DNA of 64,000 bases from an uncultured Myxococcales bacterium (lineage in GTDB: Bacteria; Myxococcota_A; Polyangia; Polyangiales; Polyangiaceae), in the NCBI GenBank assembly GCA_937949945.1, contig CALFEQ010000085.1:169449-233448 (forward strand), written 5' to 3'. Shown one piece after another: positions 55,190 through 64,000 of the stretch; position 1 is the first letter of the stretch, and each line of letters begins with the position of its first letter. The notes beneath the pieces were generated by a model. It was not told where the DNA came from, made no database searches, and was given only the letters and a program-made list of their open reading frames with translations. The position numbers were made by a program, and so were the translations under genes.

Positions 55190-56569
55190 TCAGCCTTCCT
55201 TCTTCTCCTGCGTCTCGGGAGCCTTGGCCTCTTGGGACTCGCCCTCGGGCTTCGATGCCGCAGCCGAAGCCTGCGCTTCCGGCTTCGGCGGCTCACCCTC
55301 GATGATCTTCGACTTCGACTCGATGAAGTCCAGGATCTTGTCCTCGAGGATCATGCCGACGAGGATGTCCCGCTTCGACTTCTCGCGGTACTCGACGCGC
55401 AGCTTGGCGAGGTTCTTCCCCGTCTCGGCCGCGAGCTCTTGCAGGCCCTTCTCGATGTCCTCGTCGGTGACCTTGAACTCGTTCTTCTTCGCGATGGCCG
55501 CCATCAGAAGGCCCGCGCGGACCTTGCGCTCTGCGTCCGCGTGGATCGCGGCGTGGAGCGCCTCGGCCTGCTCCTTCGTGAAGCGCTGACCGGCGCGGCG
55601 CGCCTGCATCACGAGCTCCTGCTCCATGATCCGGCACTGCTGCTCGACCAGCGACGGCGGGACCTCGCAAGGGTTGAGCTCGTTGAGCTTCGCGACGATC
55701 TGCTCCGCGACGACGGTCTCCGAGCGATCCTTGTAGGCCTTCTCGAGCTTCGAGTGCACGTCGGCCCGGAGCGCGATCAGCGTCTCGAAGCCGATGTCCT
55801 TCGCGAACTCGTCGTCGAGCGCCGGCGGGACGCGCTCCTTCAGATCGACGATCTTGATGTCGAACTTGCCCGTCTTGCCGCGGAAGTCCGTGCGGGGGTG
55901 TTCGGCCGGGAAGGTGTGCTCGGCGGTCGCCGTGTCCCCGGGCTTCTTGCCCACGAGGACGGCGTCGATCTCGGGCAGCGCCTGGCCGGAGCCGACCTCG
56001 ATCTGGACGCCCTGCCCGCCCCCGTCCTTCACCTCCTTGCCGTCGATCGAGAGCGTGAAATCGATCGTGACGATGTCACCCTTCTGCGCGGGGCGCGGCG
56101 GATCGGGCTCCTTGAGCGCAGCATGGCGCTGGCGGAGCTGCTCGAGCTGCTCGTCGACCGCGCTGTCCGGCACCTCGACCTTCGGCTTGTAGAGCTCGAA
56201 GCCCTCGTACTTGACGTCCTCGATCTCGGGCTGGACCTCGAAGCGCGCGGTGTAGTTGAACGCCTTCGTCGGATCGACCGGGTCCTTCGCCTGGACCGAA
56301 GGCTGGCTCACCGGCGTGAGGTTCTTCTCGCTGAGCACCTTCGGAAGGGTGTCGTTGACGATCGCGTTGGCGACGTCGTTCGCCACCTGCCGTCCGAAGA
56401 GCTGCGTGAGGACCGAGCGGGGCGCCTTGCCCGGACGGAACCCTTTGATGTGAGCCCTCTTGCCGAGGTTCAGATACGCCTTGTCGAGCTGAGCCTTCAC
56501 GGACTCTGCCGGGATCTGAACGGAGAGTTCCATGACGACGGGCGAGATGCGCTGGACGGTGACTTCCAT
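55190..56569 (-). CDS. tig: Trigger factor
   Basis: 459 residues from ATG 56569; longer in-frame versions upstream lack family sequence. Ribosome-binding N-domain with the signature GFRPGKAPRSVL (G-F-R-x-G-x-x-P), PPIase FKBP domain at about 160-245 (KGDIVTIDFTLSIDGK), and the helical C-terminal chaperone domain, plus a Lys/Glu/Pro tail (about 430-459). Peptidyl-prolyl isomerase and nascent-chain chaperone. First gene of the tig-clpP-clpX cluster. Confidence 0.97.
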   Translation of the reverse strand: MEVTVQRISPVVMELSVQIPAESVKAQLDKAYLNLGKRAHIKGFRPGKAPRSVLTQLFGRQVANDVANAIVNDTLPKVLSEKNLTPVSQPSVQAKDPVDPTKAFNYTARFEVQPEIEDVKYEGFELYKPKVEVPDSAVDEQLEQLRQRHAALKEPDPPRPAQKGDIVTIDFTLSIDGKEVKDGGGQGVQIEVGSGQALPEIDAVLVGKKPGDTATAEHTFPAEHPRTDFRGKTGKFDIKIVDLKERVPPALDDEFAKDIGFETLIALRADVHSKLEKAYKDRSETVVAEQIVAKLNELNPCEVPPSLVEQQCRIMEQELVMQARRAGQRFTKEQAEALHAAIHADAERKVRAGLLMAAIAKKNEFKVTDEDIEKGLQELAAETGKNLAKLRVEYREKSKRDILVGMILEDKILDFIESKSKIIEGEPPKPEAQASAAASKPEGESQEAKAPETQEKKEG

Positions 56570-56876
56570 TTTCTTCGGGTGACTCCCAGACCTATCGGAA
56601 GCGGCCACAATACTTTGTAGCCATATTCGGTCAAGCGTCGTGGGCCATCGTGTCGACGCCGTGCGCCTCGCCCCGCCCGCTCTCGGAACGGCCGCATGGC
56701 GCGCGAGCGTCAATCTCATGACGCACCCCATCAGGCCGCCGTCGCGCGCATGACGTCGTTGCGGCGCCGCGCACCGCTTGCGGCCGGGAAGCGTCGGCCC
56801 GTTGACGCCCGCGCGCCGTTCGAGCGCCGTTCGAGCCAGCACGGCCTGCGGCACGGCAGCTGCACCTCCGCGGAGC
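56570..56876. other. 307-bp intergenic region upstream of tig
   Basis: Divergent promoter region between tig (minus) and the hypothetical gene (plus). I see no RNA gene, clear promoter box or repeat. Confidence 0.5.
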
Positions 56877-57359
56877 ATGGTGCCCCAGAGCCGATCCTCC
56901 ACCGACGACCTCCGTGCCGAGCATCGCGAGCGACTCGACGGCTCGATCCTCCGTGCGATGAGCGAGCGCAGGCTCCTCCGCCTCGTCCGCAAGAACGAGC
57001 CGTCGGGCGAGTGGGACGTCGTCGAGCGCCTGCTCGCACGCGCCGCGACGCTCCTCTGGGAGACCTCGTCGGCGACGGTGCACCTCGACGTGGTGGACGA
57101 TCTCCTCGCCTGGTGCGCATGGCTCGCACGCGAGCTCGAGGTGACCGAGAGCCTCGATCTCGACGCAGCGGCCGAGCGAGAGCGCCTCCGCCTCCTCGCT
57201 CCCCACGCCATCGCCGCGCTCGACGCGGTCGCTGCGGGGCTGTTCGCTCCCGGCCATGCGCCCCGACCGGCCCTCGCGCGGGCGCTCGCCTGCACCTTCG
57301 GCGACGTCCGCTCGGCCCTCGAGGCCTCGATTCGGCCGGCGCTCCCGCGAGCGGCCTGA
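56877..57359 (+). CDS. Hypothetical helical protein
   Basis: 160 residues from ATG 56877; the frame continues upstream to 56778 in poorer sequence. Leu/Ala/Glu-rich and predicted helical (RLLRLVRKNEPSGEWDVVERLLARA; LDVVDDLLAWCAWLARELEV). No family recognised. Its composition is more protein-like than the competing minus-strand frame. Confidence 0.5.
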   Translation: MVPQSRSSTDDLRAEHRERLDGSILRAMSERRLLRLVRKNEPSGEWDVVERLLARAATLLWETSSATVHLDVVDDLLAWCAWLARELEVTESLDLDAAAERERLRLLAPHAIAALDAVAAGLFAPGHAPRPALARALACTFGDVRSALEASIRPALPRAA

Positions 57360-57372
57360 AGCGGTGAGCGAC

Positions 57373-57412
57373 AAAAAGAGAACCTCCGGACGAGAGGCGT
57401 ATCGTCCGGAGG
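57373..57412 (-). terminator. Intrinsic terminator for the minus strand
   Basis: Perfect 11-bp stem CCTCCGGACGA / TCGTCCGGAGG with 8-nt loop; on the minus strand it is followed by TTCTCTTTTTG. It would end the transcript of the small acidic gene at 57650, 240 nt downstream of it. The stretch 57413-57649 holds only the heptamer repeat. Confidence 0.65.
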
Positions 57413-57616
57413 CGGGTTGCCCGGGAGGGGTGGAAGCAGAAGCGAAGTGGAAAGCAGAGGGGTGAAACCTCAGCGCCTCGGTCCCCGATCCGAGTAGGCG
57501 CGAGACGAGATGCCTTTCGTTGGGCTCGCGATCTGCCGCTCTCTCCTCTCTCGCGTCGATGACGACGCCCTCTTGCTGAGCGGGTCGGAGCTCATTTTTC
57601 CTTCTCTCGCCTCGTG

Positions 57617-57637
57617 CCGAGGACCGGGGACCGAGGG
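57617..57637. repeat. Degenerate heptamer repeat, CCGAGGA/CCGGGGA/CCGAGGG
   Basis: Three units, two of them with one change, 12 bp from the stop codon of the small acidic gene. Confidence 0.6.
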
Positions 57638-57649
57638 CTAAATCCCCGC

Positions 57650-57832
57650 TCAGTAGTCGTCGTCCTCGTAGTCCGGGTCGTACTCGTCGACGGTGTCGTC
57701 GAAGAGCAGATCGGATGACTCGTACTGCGTGTCCTGCATCAGGTCGTCGAGGGAGAAGCCGCACTTGAGGTCAGGCCGGATCGCCTCACGCTCGAACTCC
57801 TCCATGCTCCGGTAGCTCCTCGGAACGCTCAT
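57650..57832 (-). CDS. Small acidic protein
   Basis: 60 residues from ATG 57832, chosen for GTGGAGGAC 9 nt upstream. Reads SMEEFEREAIRPDLKCGFSLDDLMQ, then an Asp/Glu/Tyr-rich tail ending DDDY. No family recognised. Longer in-frame versions exist but lack a ribosome-binding site. The good ribosome-binding site and the downstream minus-strand terminator support a real gene. Confidence 0.65.
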   Translation of the reverse strand: MSVPRSYRSMEEFEREAIRPDLKCGFSLDDLMQDTQYESSDLLFDDTVDEYDPDYEDDDY

Positions 57833-58437
57833 CGCCGTTGTCCTCCACAAGGAAAGCCAGACCCAGACCTCTCGCGGGCCGCACGGCGTTCCGCGAGAGA
57901 CACGACCACCGACCGTGGAGAGGACGAACGCGTGTCCCGTCGGAAGAAGGCCGAGGCGAGGATGCGATCGACCGCAGGGTCGTCGTGATGCCCGCCGAGC
58001 ACTCTCGAAAGGACGTCGCGCATGGCTCTCCCGGCCGAGGCGCGGCGCACGCGGTCTGCCCGAACATTCACGCGTGCTTCCTGCGCCCGTTCGATATAGC
58101 CTACGTTTGGCTACATCTGGGCACACCTTACTACGACTGACGGACGCGTCAAAAAAGCGCGACCGATTTTGTGCCGGGTGATTCGCGCGGGTTTTCACGC
58201 GGCCGATGGACGAGCGGCGGCGGCCGTTGCGGTCGTCGGTCGCTCGGGTCTAGTGTCGCGAGCCCATGCTCCCGCGGACCGTCGCGAGCCTCGCTTCCTC
58301 TCCGAGCGCCTCGCGATCCCCGAACGACGCAGCGACCGGGCTCGGGCGATGGGCCTTCTCATTTGTCGTGCCCTCGATGACGGGCGGCACTAGAGAGGAG
58401 CGGCCGTTTCACGGAACCGAGCTTTTCCTTCACGGTC
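57833..58437. other. 605-bp divergent intergenic region upstream of parA
   Basis: No supported gene. It contains an inverted repeat TAGCC-N7-GGCTA (58097-58113) and the parS-like sequence at 58406, and must hold promoters for the small acidic gene and for parA. Confidence 0.5.
58406..58417. promoter_or_regulatory. parS-like sequence, possibly degenerate
   Basis: GTTTCACGGAAC equals the myxobacterial-type parS core GTTCCACGTGGAAC with one T-for-C change and the central GT missing. It lies 21 bp before the parA start. The missing 2 bp break the symmetry, so ParB binding is doubtful. Confidence 0.3.
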
Positions 58438-59277
<840 letters not shown>

Positions 59278-59326
59278 CGGAGCGTCGGACGCGGCGCGCT
59301 GAACGCTCCGGCGGAGGGAGGCGTTG

Positions 59327-60220
59327 ATGGATCCGAGCAAGCGTCGCGCGCTCGGCCGCGGGCTCGACGCCCTGCTCCCCTCGGCACCGCAGGCGTCCGC
59401 GGCATACGGCGATCGGAGCGTCTTCTCCTGCCCGATCGAGAAGCTCGTCCCTCAGAAGGGACAGCCGCGCCAGTACTTCGCGAAGGAGAAGCTCGAGGAG
59501 CTCGCGGCGTCCATCCGCGAGCACGGCCTGCTCGAGCCGATCGTCGTCCGGCGCGTGTCCGGACAGGACAAGTTCGAGATCATCGCCGGCGAGCGCCGAT
59601 GGCGGGCGGCCCAGAAGGCAGGGCTCAAGGAGGTCCTCGTCGTCGTCAAGGACGTCTCCCCGAAGTCCGCCTTCGAGCTCGCGCTCATCGAGAACGTCCA
59701 GCGCGAGGACCTCAACCCCATCGAGCTCGCGGAGGCCCTCGAGCGCCTGACGAAAGAGCACGGCTACACGCAGGACACGCTCGCCGAGCGCCTCGGCAAG
59801 GATCGGACGACGATCGCGAACTCGCTGCGCCTCTTGAAGCTGCCGCCGAGCGTCCGCTCGCGCGTCATCTCGGGCGAGCTCACCGAGGGACATGCGCGCG
59901 CCCTGCTCGGCGCGCCCGATCCGGCGAAGATCGAGGACCTCGCCGAGAAGGTCGTCCGCGGGCGCCTGAGCGTCCGTGCCACCGAAGCCCTCGTCCGCAA
60001 CGTGAAGACGAAGGGCAAGAAGGGCGACGACAAGGGCAAGTCCGCGTCCGGGAAATCCGCGGCCGTCCGCGACCTCGAGCAGCGCATGACGCGAGCTGCC
60101 GGAACGAAGGTCGTCATCAAGTCGGATCCAAAAGACCCGAAGAAGGGAGAGATCGCGATCCCCTACGAGGACCTCGATCACCTCGACCGGATCCTCGCCC
60201 GCGTCTTCAAGATCGGTTGA
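59327..60220 (+). CDS. parB: Chromosome-partitioning protein ParB
   Basis: 297 residues from ATG 59327 behind GGAGGGAGG. Starts with the RRALGRGLDALLP box that contacts ParA. CTPase motif GERRWRAAQ, a KorB-type HTH (YTQDTLAERLGKDRTTIANSLRLLKLP), a Lys/Gly-rich linker at about 225-245, and a C-terminal dimerisation segment. Binds parS and slides as a CTP clamp. Ordered 49 nt after parA in one operon. Confidence 0.96.
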   Translation: MDPSKRRALGRGLDALLPSAPQASAAYGDRSVFSCPIEKLVPQKGQPRQYFAKEKLEELAASIREHGLLEPIVVRRVSGQDKFEIIAGERRWRAAQKAGLKEVLVVVKDVSPKSAFELALIENVQREDLNPIELAEALERLTKEHGYTQDTLAERLGKDRTTIANSLRLLKLPPSVRSRVISGELTEGHARALLGAPDPAKIEDLAEKVVRGRLSVRATEALVRNVKTKGKKGDDKGKSASGKSAAVRDLEQRMTRAAGTKVVIKSDPKDPKKGEIAIPYEDLDHLDRILARVFKIG

Positions 60221-60273
60221 CCCACGATACGATCGAGTGACGCGCGCCCGGTTTCGAGTACCCTTCGGGCGCC

Positions 60274-61164
60274 ATGAGCGCCACGATCCTGGATGGTAAG
60301 AAGCTGGCCGAGAGCGTTCGCGCCGAGGTCGCAAAAGGAGTTGCGGAGTTCACGGCGGCGCACGGCCGGCCGCCCGGGCTCGAGGTCGTGCTCGTCGGTG
60401 ACGATCCCGCGAGCCAGGTCTACACGCGCAACAAGGAGAAGGCGTCGAACCAGGTCGGCATCCGCGGCAAGCTCCACACGCTGCCCGCGACGACGACGGA
60501 GTCCGAGCTGTTGGCGCTCCTCGATCGGCTCAACGATGACGACACCGTCGACGGCATCCTCGTTCAGCTCCCCCTCCCCGAGCAGATCGGCGAGCACAAG
60601 GTCCTCGACGCCATTCGCCCCGAGAAGGACGTCGACGGCTTCCACCCCGTCAACGCGGGTCTCCTCGCCTCCGGCCGCGGCGGCGGCCTCGTCCCGTGCA
60701 CGCCGCGCGGATGCATGAAGCTCATCGGCCTTGCCGGCGTGGACCTCGAGGGCAAGCGCGCCGTCGTCGTCGGCCGCTCGAACATCGTCGGCAAGCCGAT
60801 GGCGCAGCTCCTCCTCCAGGCCAACGCGACGGTCACGATCGCGCACTCCCGCACGCGCGACCTTCCCGCCGTGTGCCGCGAGGCCGACGTCCTCGTCGTC
60901 GCCGTCGGCCGCGCCGAGCTCGTCCGCGGCGATTGGATCAAGCCGGGCGCGACGGTCATCGACGTCGGCATGAACCGCATCGACCTCCCGCCCGCAGCGG
61001 ACGGGACGAAGAAGACGAAGCTCGTCGGCGACGTCGCCTACGCCGAGGCCGTCGAGGTCGCGGGCGCGATCACCCCCGTCCCCGGCGGCGTCGGACCGAT
61101 GACGATCGCGTGCCTGCTCGAGAACACGCTCATCGCGGCGAAGCAGCGGGTCGGGAGGAAGTGA
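60274..61164 (+). CDS. folD: Bifunctional methylenetetrahydrofolate dehydrogenase / cyclohydrolase
   Basis: 296 residues. Catalyses the NADP-dependent oxidation of 5,10-methylene-THF and its hydrolysis to 10-formyl-THF. Catalytic lysine region YTRNKEKASNQVGI, DGILVQLPLP, DVDGFHPVN, the dinucleotide motif VVGRSNIVGKPMA, and TPVPGGVGPMT near the end. Downstream of parB by 53 bp. Confidence 0.97.
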   Translation: MSATILDGKKLAESVRAEVAKGVAEFTAAHGRPPGLEVVLVGDDPASQVYTRNKEKASNQVGIRGKLHTLPATTTESELLALLDRLNDDDTVDGILVQLPLPEQIGEHKVLDAIRPEKDVDGFHPVNAGLLASGRGGGLVPCTPRGCMKLIGLAGVDLEGKRAVVVGRSNIVGKPMAQLLLQANATVTIAHSRTRDLPAVCREADVLVVAVGRAELVRGDWIKPGATVIDVGMNRIDLPPAADGTKKTKLVGDVAYAEAVEVAGAITPVPGGVGPMTIACLLENTLIAAKQRVGRK

Positions 61165-61200
61165 GGTCGGACCTCTCCTCGTTCGATCGAGGGGCTCTCG

Positions 61201-61551
61201 CTACTTGTTGCAGCAGAACGTGACCGGGTCCTCGAGCGTGACGGCGCCGGTCGGCGTGCTCGGCGCCGTCGCAGGGCACGCGACGTTCTTCGGACCGAGC
61301 TTGCTCAGACTGACAGCTTTGAAGGAACTCGGGCCATCGAGCGGAATGCACTCACCGAGCTTGCCCTTGGTCGTGCCGGTCCGGCATTCGCCGTCGTTCG
61401 ACAAGTCGAACTCGTCACCGCACGTCCCCGTGGCAGGCCTCTGCTCACAAGCAGAGCAGCCACGCTCGTCTTTCACCGCCCGATGGGCGACGAACCGCAC
61501 CGCATAGTCGTGGCTCGGACAGAGCTCGTCACCCCGTGGTGCGCGACGCAT
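61201..61551 (-). CDS. Cys-rich protein without signal peptide (possible truncated secreted protein)
   Basis: 116 residues with nine Cys (GCSAC, GTC, GEC, GEC, VAC, FCC), a spacing that suggests a disulfide-bonded exported domain. The C-terminal GAVTLEDPVTFCCNK pattern resembles the ends of small secreted Cys-rich proteins I associate with this lineage. No signal peptide or good ribosome-binding site precedes it, so it may be a C-terminal fragment. It follows the kinase by 13 bp. Confidence 0.5.
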   Translation of the reverse strand: MRRAPRGDELCPSHDYAVRFVAHRAVKDERGCSACEQRPATGTCGDEFDLSNDGECRTGTTKGKLGECIPLDGPSSFKAVSLSKLGPKNVACPATAPSTPTGAVTLEDPVTFCCNK

Positions 61552-61564
61552 CTCGGCCGTCCGG

Positions 61565-62959
61565 TCAGAGATGAAGGGGGTCTTCGGTCGGCGCGGTCGC
61601 TGAGGCCGTCGGTCGCGGCGCAGGCGGGCGCTTCGTCGTAGGAGGTCGTCGCGTCGTCGATGCGGACGCCGACACGCCGGTGACCTGCGCGGACTCGGAG
61701 GTGCGCGCCTCGCCGATGGACGAGGACGGCGAGGCCGATGACGATGACGATGCCGAGGCCGACGACGACGCCACGACCGACGGCGCGACCTTCGGCTCGA
61801 GAGGCGGGGGCTCGGTCACGGCCTCCGGCAGCGAGGCCGACGAGGCCTGCTGCACGTCCGTGCGAGAGACGTCCGGTGTGCGGGCTGCCCGGATGAGGAC
61901 GATCCCGGCGACCGCGAAGACGCAGGCGCCGATCACGCCCGCGACGACGAGCCTGCGCTTGCCGTCGGCGACGGCCGGCGGGCTCGTCGTGATCGTCGGG
62001 CCGGCGTCGGGCTCGCTCGACGAGATCGATCGCGGCACCGACGGCACCGGCAGCGAGAGGGAAGGCACGGACGGCGGCACGGGCACGAGCGGTATCTGCC
62101 CCGTGCCGAACGGCTCGAGGATCTTCGCGAACGCCAGCGCGTCGGCCGGCCTTCGTTCGCGATCGCGGGTCAACGCTGCCATGATCGCGTCCGCGAGCGC
62201 AGGCGGCAGGTCGGGCTTGCGCTCGAGGATCGGCGTCGGTCGCTGCGTCGCGATCGCGACGGCGAGCCCGGTCGCGCCCTCGCCCGAGAACGGGAAGGTG
62301 CCCGTGAGGACGCGATAGAGGACGACGCCGATGGCCCAGATGTCGACGCGATGATCGATGGCTTTCGAGCTCACGACCTGCTCGGGAGCCATGTAGTGCG
62401 GCGTCCCGAGCGTCGTCTCCGTCGTGGTGAGCTCGCCCTCCGTGGGATCGAGAACGAGCTTCGAGATGCCGAAGTCCATCACCTTCACGACGCGCCGGCC
62501 GTCCTGGGTGGTGAGGAAGAGGTTCCCCGGCTTCAGATCGCGGTGGACGATGCCGCGCGCGTGCGCCTCGCTCATGGCGAGGCAGACCTGGAGCGCGATG
62601 TCGACGGCCTCGGGCACGGGGAGCGTGCCTCGCTCGCGGAGCTCCCTCGCGAGGTCGTGGCCCTCGAGGTACTCCATCACGATGAACGGGAGCCCGCCGC
62701 GCGCCGCGTCGCTGTCTACGTCGTGCACGCGCACGGCGTAGGGCGACCGCAGGCGCGCCGATGCACGCGCCTCGCGCTCGAACCGAGCGACGGCGTCGGA
62801 CCGCGATCGCGCCTCCGGAGAGAGCAGCTTGATCGCGAAGCGCTGATCGAGCTTGCGGTGGAGCGCCTCGACGACGACCCCCATCCCGCCGCGACCGAGC
62901 ACACGAACGACCTCGTACTTGCCCGCGATCGTCTCGCCCGGCTCCGGCAGGGTGCTCAT
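61565..62959 (-). CDS. Transmembrane Ser/Thr protein kinase
   Basis: 464 residues from ATG 62959 (GTG 62983 would add 8). Kinase domain at about 14-275: LGRGGMGVVVEAL, FAIKLL, HRDLKPGN, VMDFGISK, PHYMAPEQ. Then a Pro/Ser linker, one transmembrane helix at about 330-350 (LVVAGVIGACVFAVAGIVLI), and a Ser/Ala/Thr/Pro-rich exported tail with no folded domain. Second gene of a PEGA-kinase operon, 42 nt after the PEGA gene. Confidence 0.93.
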   Translation of the reverse strand: MSTLPEPGETIAGKYEVVRVLGRGGMGVVVEALHRKLDQRFAIKLLSPEARSRSDAVARFEREARASARLRSPYAVRVHDVDSDAARGGLPFIVMEYLEGHDLARELRERGTLPVPEAVDIALQVCLAMSEAHARGIVHRDLKPGNLFLTTQDGRRVVKVMDFGISKLVLDPTEGELTTTETTLGTPHYMAPEQVVSSKAIDHRVDIWAIGVVLYRVLTGTFPFSGEGATGLAVAIATQRPTPILERKPDLPPALADAIMAALTRDRERRPADALAFAKILEPFGTGQIPLVPVPPSVPSLSLPVPSVPRSISSSEPDAGPTITTSPPAVADGKRRLVVAGVIGACVFAVAGIVLIRAARTPDVSRTDVQQASSASLPEAVTEPPPLEPKVAPSVVASSSASASSSSSASPSSSIGEARTSESAQVTGVSASASTTRRPPTTKRPPAPRPTASATAPTEDPLHL

Positions 62960-63001
62960 CACGGGGGATCGTAACGCCTCCACGTCCTCCGCCGCGGAAG
63001 C

Positions 63002-63961
63002 TCAGAACTGGATCCCGGCCGCGGCCGGCGACAGCCCCCCGCGGACGACACCGGGAGGGACGGTCCCAGGAACGGGATCCTTCTCGGTCGTGAGGGCGAC
63101 GCCGAGCGTGACGCCGCCCGCGACGAGCACGCCGACGCCCGTCCAGAACCACCAGCGTCCGAAGATGCCCGGCTCGGCCTCGAGCGGCACCTCGAGCTCG
63201 CGTCGCTCGCCGGCGGTGATGATCGCGGTCGTCCGCGCGGGGCGGTAGCCCGAGCGCCGGAGCTCCAGCGTGTGCGGCCCGGCGTCGAGGCTCGCCTCGA
63301 CGGGCGCGATGCCGACCACTTTGCCGTCGATGGACACGTCGACGTTCGGTACCGTCGATTTGACGACGAGGATCCCGGCCTTCGCCTTCGACGTGAGGTG
63401 CACGTCGAACGACGCGACGCCGCCTCCGGGAAGCTCGATGTCGCGCTGCCAAGGGAAGTAGCCCTCGGCGGTCACCTCCATGCGCGCATTGCCGGCGTTG
63501 ATGGTGACGGGAGACGAAATCGGGCACTTGCCGACGGTGCGATCGCGGATGCGGACGACGGCGCCCTCGACGTCGCAGTCGATCGAGACCGTCGTGATGC
63601 GCTGGCGCAAGTCGGCGATCATCCTCGCGAGCCCCGGCACGCGAGCCTTCAGCTCCGGCGGGGCCTCGCGATCGAAGGCCTCGAGCTCGGCGAGCGCCTG
63701 CGGATACTCGGTGAGGGCCTGGAGCGCGCGTCCTTTGTTGTAGAGGAGCGCGGGGTCCTTGCTGATCGCGTACGCCTCGACGTAAGCGGCGAGCGCGTCC
63801 GCCGGGCGCCCGCTGACCATCGCCTCGTCGCCACGCTTCTTGATCTCCGCGGCCCGCGCGAGGTCCGGCGCCTGCTCGCCCTCGTCGGCGAGCGCGACGC
63901 GGGGAGCCACGCTCGACAACGAAGCGATCACGAGCACCCGTGCAATCCGATCGAGCTTCAC
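63002..63961 (-). CDS. PEGA-domain exported protein with TPR-like N-terminus
   Basis: 319 residues. Signal peptide (to about RVALADEG), TPR-like helices at about 35-120 (EIKKRGDEAMVSGRPADALAAYVEAYAIS; LLYNKGRALQAL), then two PEGA-like repeats (about 130-200 and 200-265; the second VPNVDVSIDGKVVGIAPVEASLDAGPHTLELRRSGYRP is clear). One hydrophobic helix at about 275-295 and a Pro/Gly tail ending GIQF. Same layout as the protein at 45154, and again next to a membrane kinase. Confidence 0.85.
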   Translation of the reverse strand: MKLDRIARVLVIASLSSVAPRVALADEGEQAPDLARAAEIKKRGDEAMVSGRPADALAAYVEAYAISKDPALLYNKGRALQALTEYPQALAELEAFDREAPPELKARVPGLARMIADLRQRITTVSIDCDVEGAVVRIRDRTVGKCPISSPVTINAGNARMEVTAEGYFPWQRDIELPGGGVASFDVHLTSKAKAGILVVKSTVPNVDVSIDGKVVGIAPVEASLDAGPHTLELRRSGYRPARTTAIITAGERRELEVPLEAEPGIFGRWWFWTGVGVLVAGGVTLGVALTTEKDPVPGTVPPGVVRGGLSPAAAGIQF

Positions 63962-64000
63962 GGCCCGAGACTACACGAGTCTGCCGGCGTGCACCGCACG

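Noticed and set aside
56631..57764. 377-codon minus-strand frame upstream of tig
   Set aside because: Arg/Glu/Ala low-complexity sequence, overlapped by a more protein-like plus-strand frame and the minus-strand terminator.

Overview
This window is high-GC DNA whose coding style points to a myxobacterium (Myxococcota, probably Sorangiineae/Polyangiales). It carries four eukaryote-like Ser/Thr protein kinases, FHA proteins, a sigma54 activator of the FHA type, PEGA-domain proteins, many lipoproteins, a split complex I locus and a tig-clpP-clpX-lon cluster. The lineage is inferred from gene content only. I see no phage, insertion sequence, CRISPR array or rRNA.

Layout. 1-6.5 kb: the 5' half of coaBC, a VanW-family protein, a Coq4-like protein, a kinase, ychF, and a zinc-ribbon/TM2 membrane protein. 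6.9-17 kb: a nuoEFJKLMN operon behind a TTGACA promoter. It lacks nuoA-D and nuoG-I, has a fused tail on NuoL, and ends with a cupredoxin-like lipoprotein. 17-28 kb: a large IPT/TIG-repeat lipoprotein, a LuxR-type response regulator convergent with a double-kinase hybrid histidine kinase, a TonB siderophore receptor, and a lipoprotein with a KS-repeat. 28-38.6 kb: a TPR lipoprotein with hisC, a kinase, a Lon-family protease whose ATP-binding loop is lost, an FHA-GAF-adenylate cyclase, a methyltransferase and two small proteins. 38.7-43.4 kb: a clan-A glycosidase lipoprotein, then a 900-bp leader region and an NlpC/P60 lipoprotein. 43.6-47.6 kb: an operon of kinase, PEGA protein and FHA-sigma54 activator. 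47.8-49.8 kb: tRNA-Asp, tRNA-Val, then a TetR regulator with its target hydrolase. 49.8-56.6 kb: tig-clpP-clpX-lon. 56.9-64 kb: two small unknowns, parA-parB, folD, and a second PEGA/kinase operon.

How the genes work together. The window is rich in phospho-signalling parts. Two operons pair a kinase with a PEGA protein, and two FHA proteins (one a sigma54 activator, one a cyclase) are natural phosphothreonine readers. Housekeeping blocks (complex I membrane arm, protein quality control, chromosome partitioning) alternate with lineage-specific envelope and signalling genes.

The most interesting non-coding signal is at 42299-42778. Three copies of a roughly 100-nt element each fold into a long hairpin with a conserved C-rich loop, and the stems keep pairing through sequence change between copies. 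They are followed by a strong intrinsic terminator only 32 nt before the start codon of the NlpC/P60 lipoprotein gene. No promoter fits in that gap, so the arrangement looks like an attenuated leader of a kind I do not recognise. A second non-coding signal is a family of 7-bp tandem repeats (TGGAGCC and CYGAGGA types) at about ten intergenic sites.
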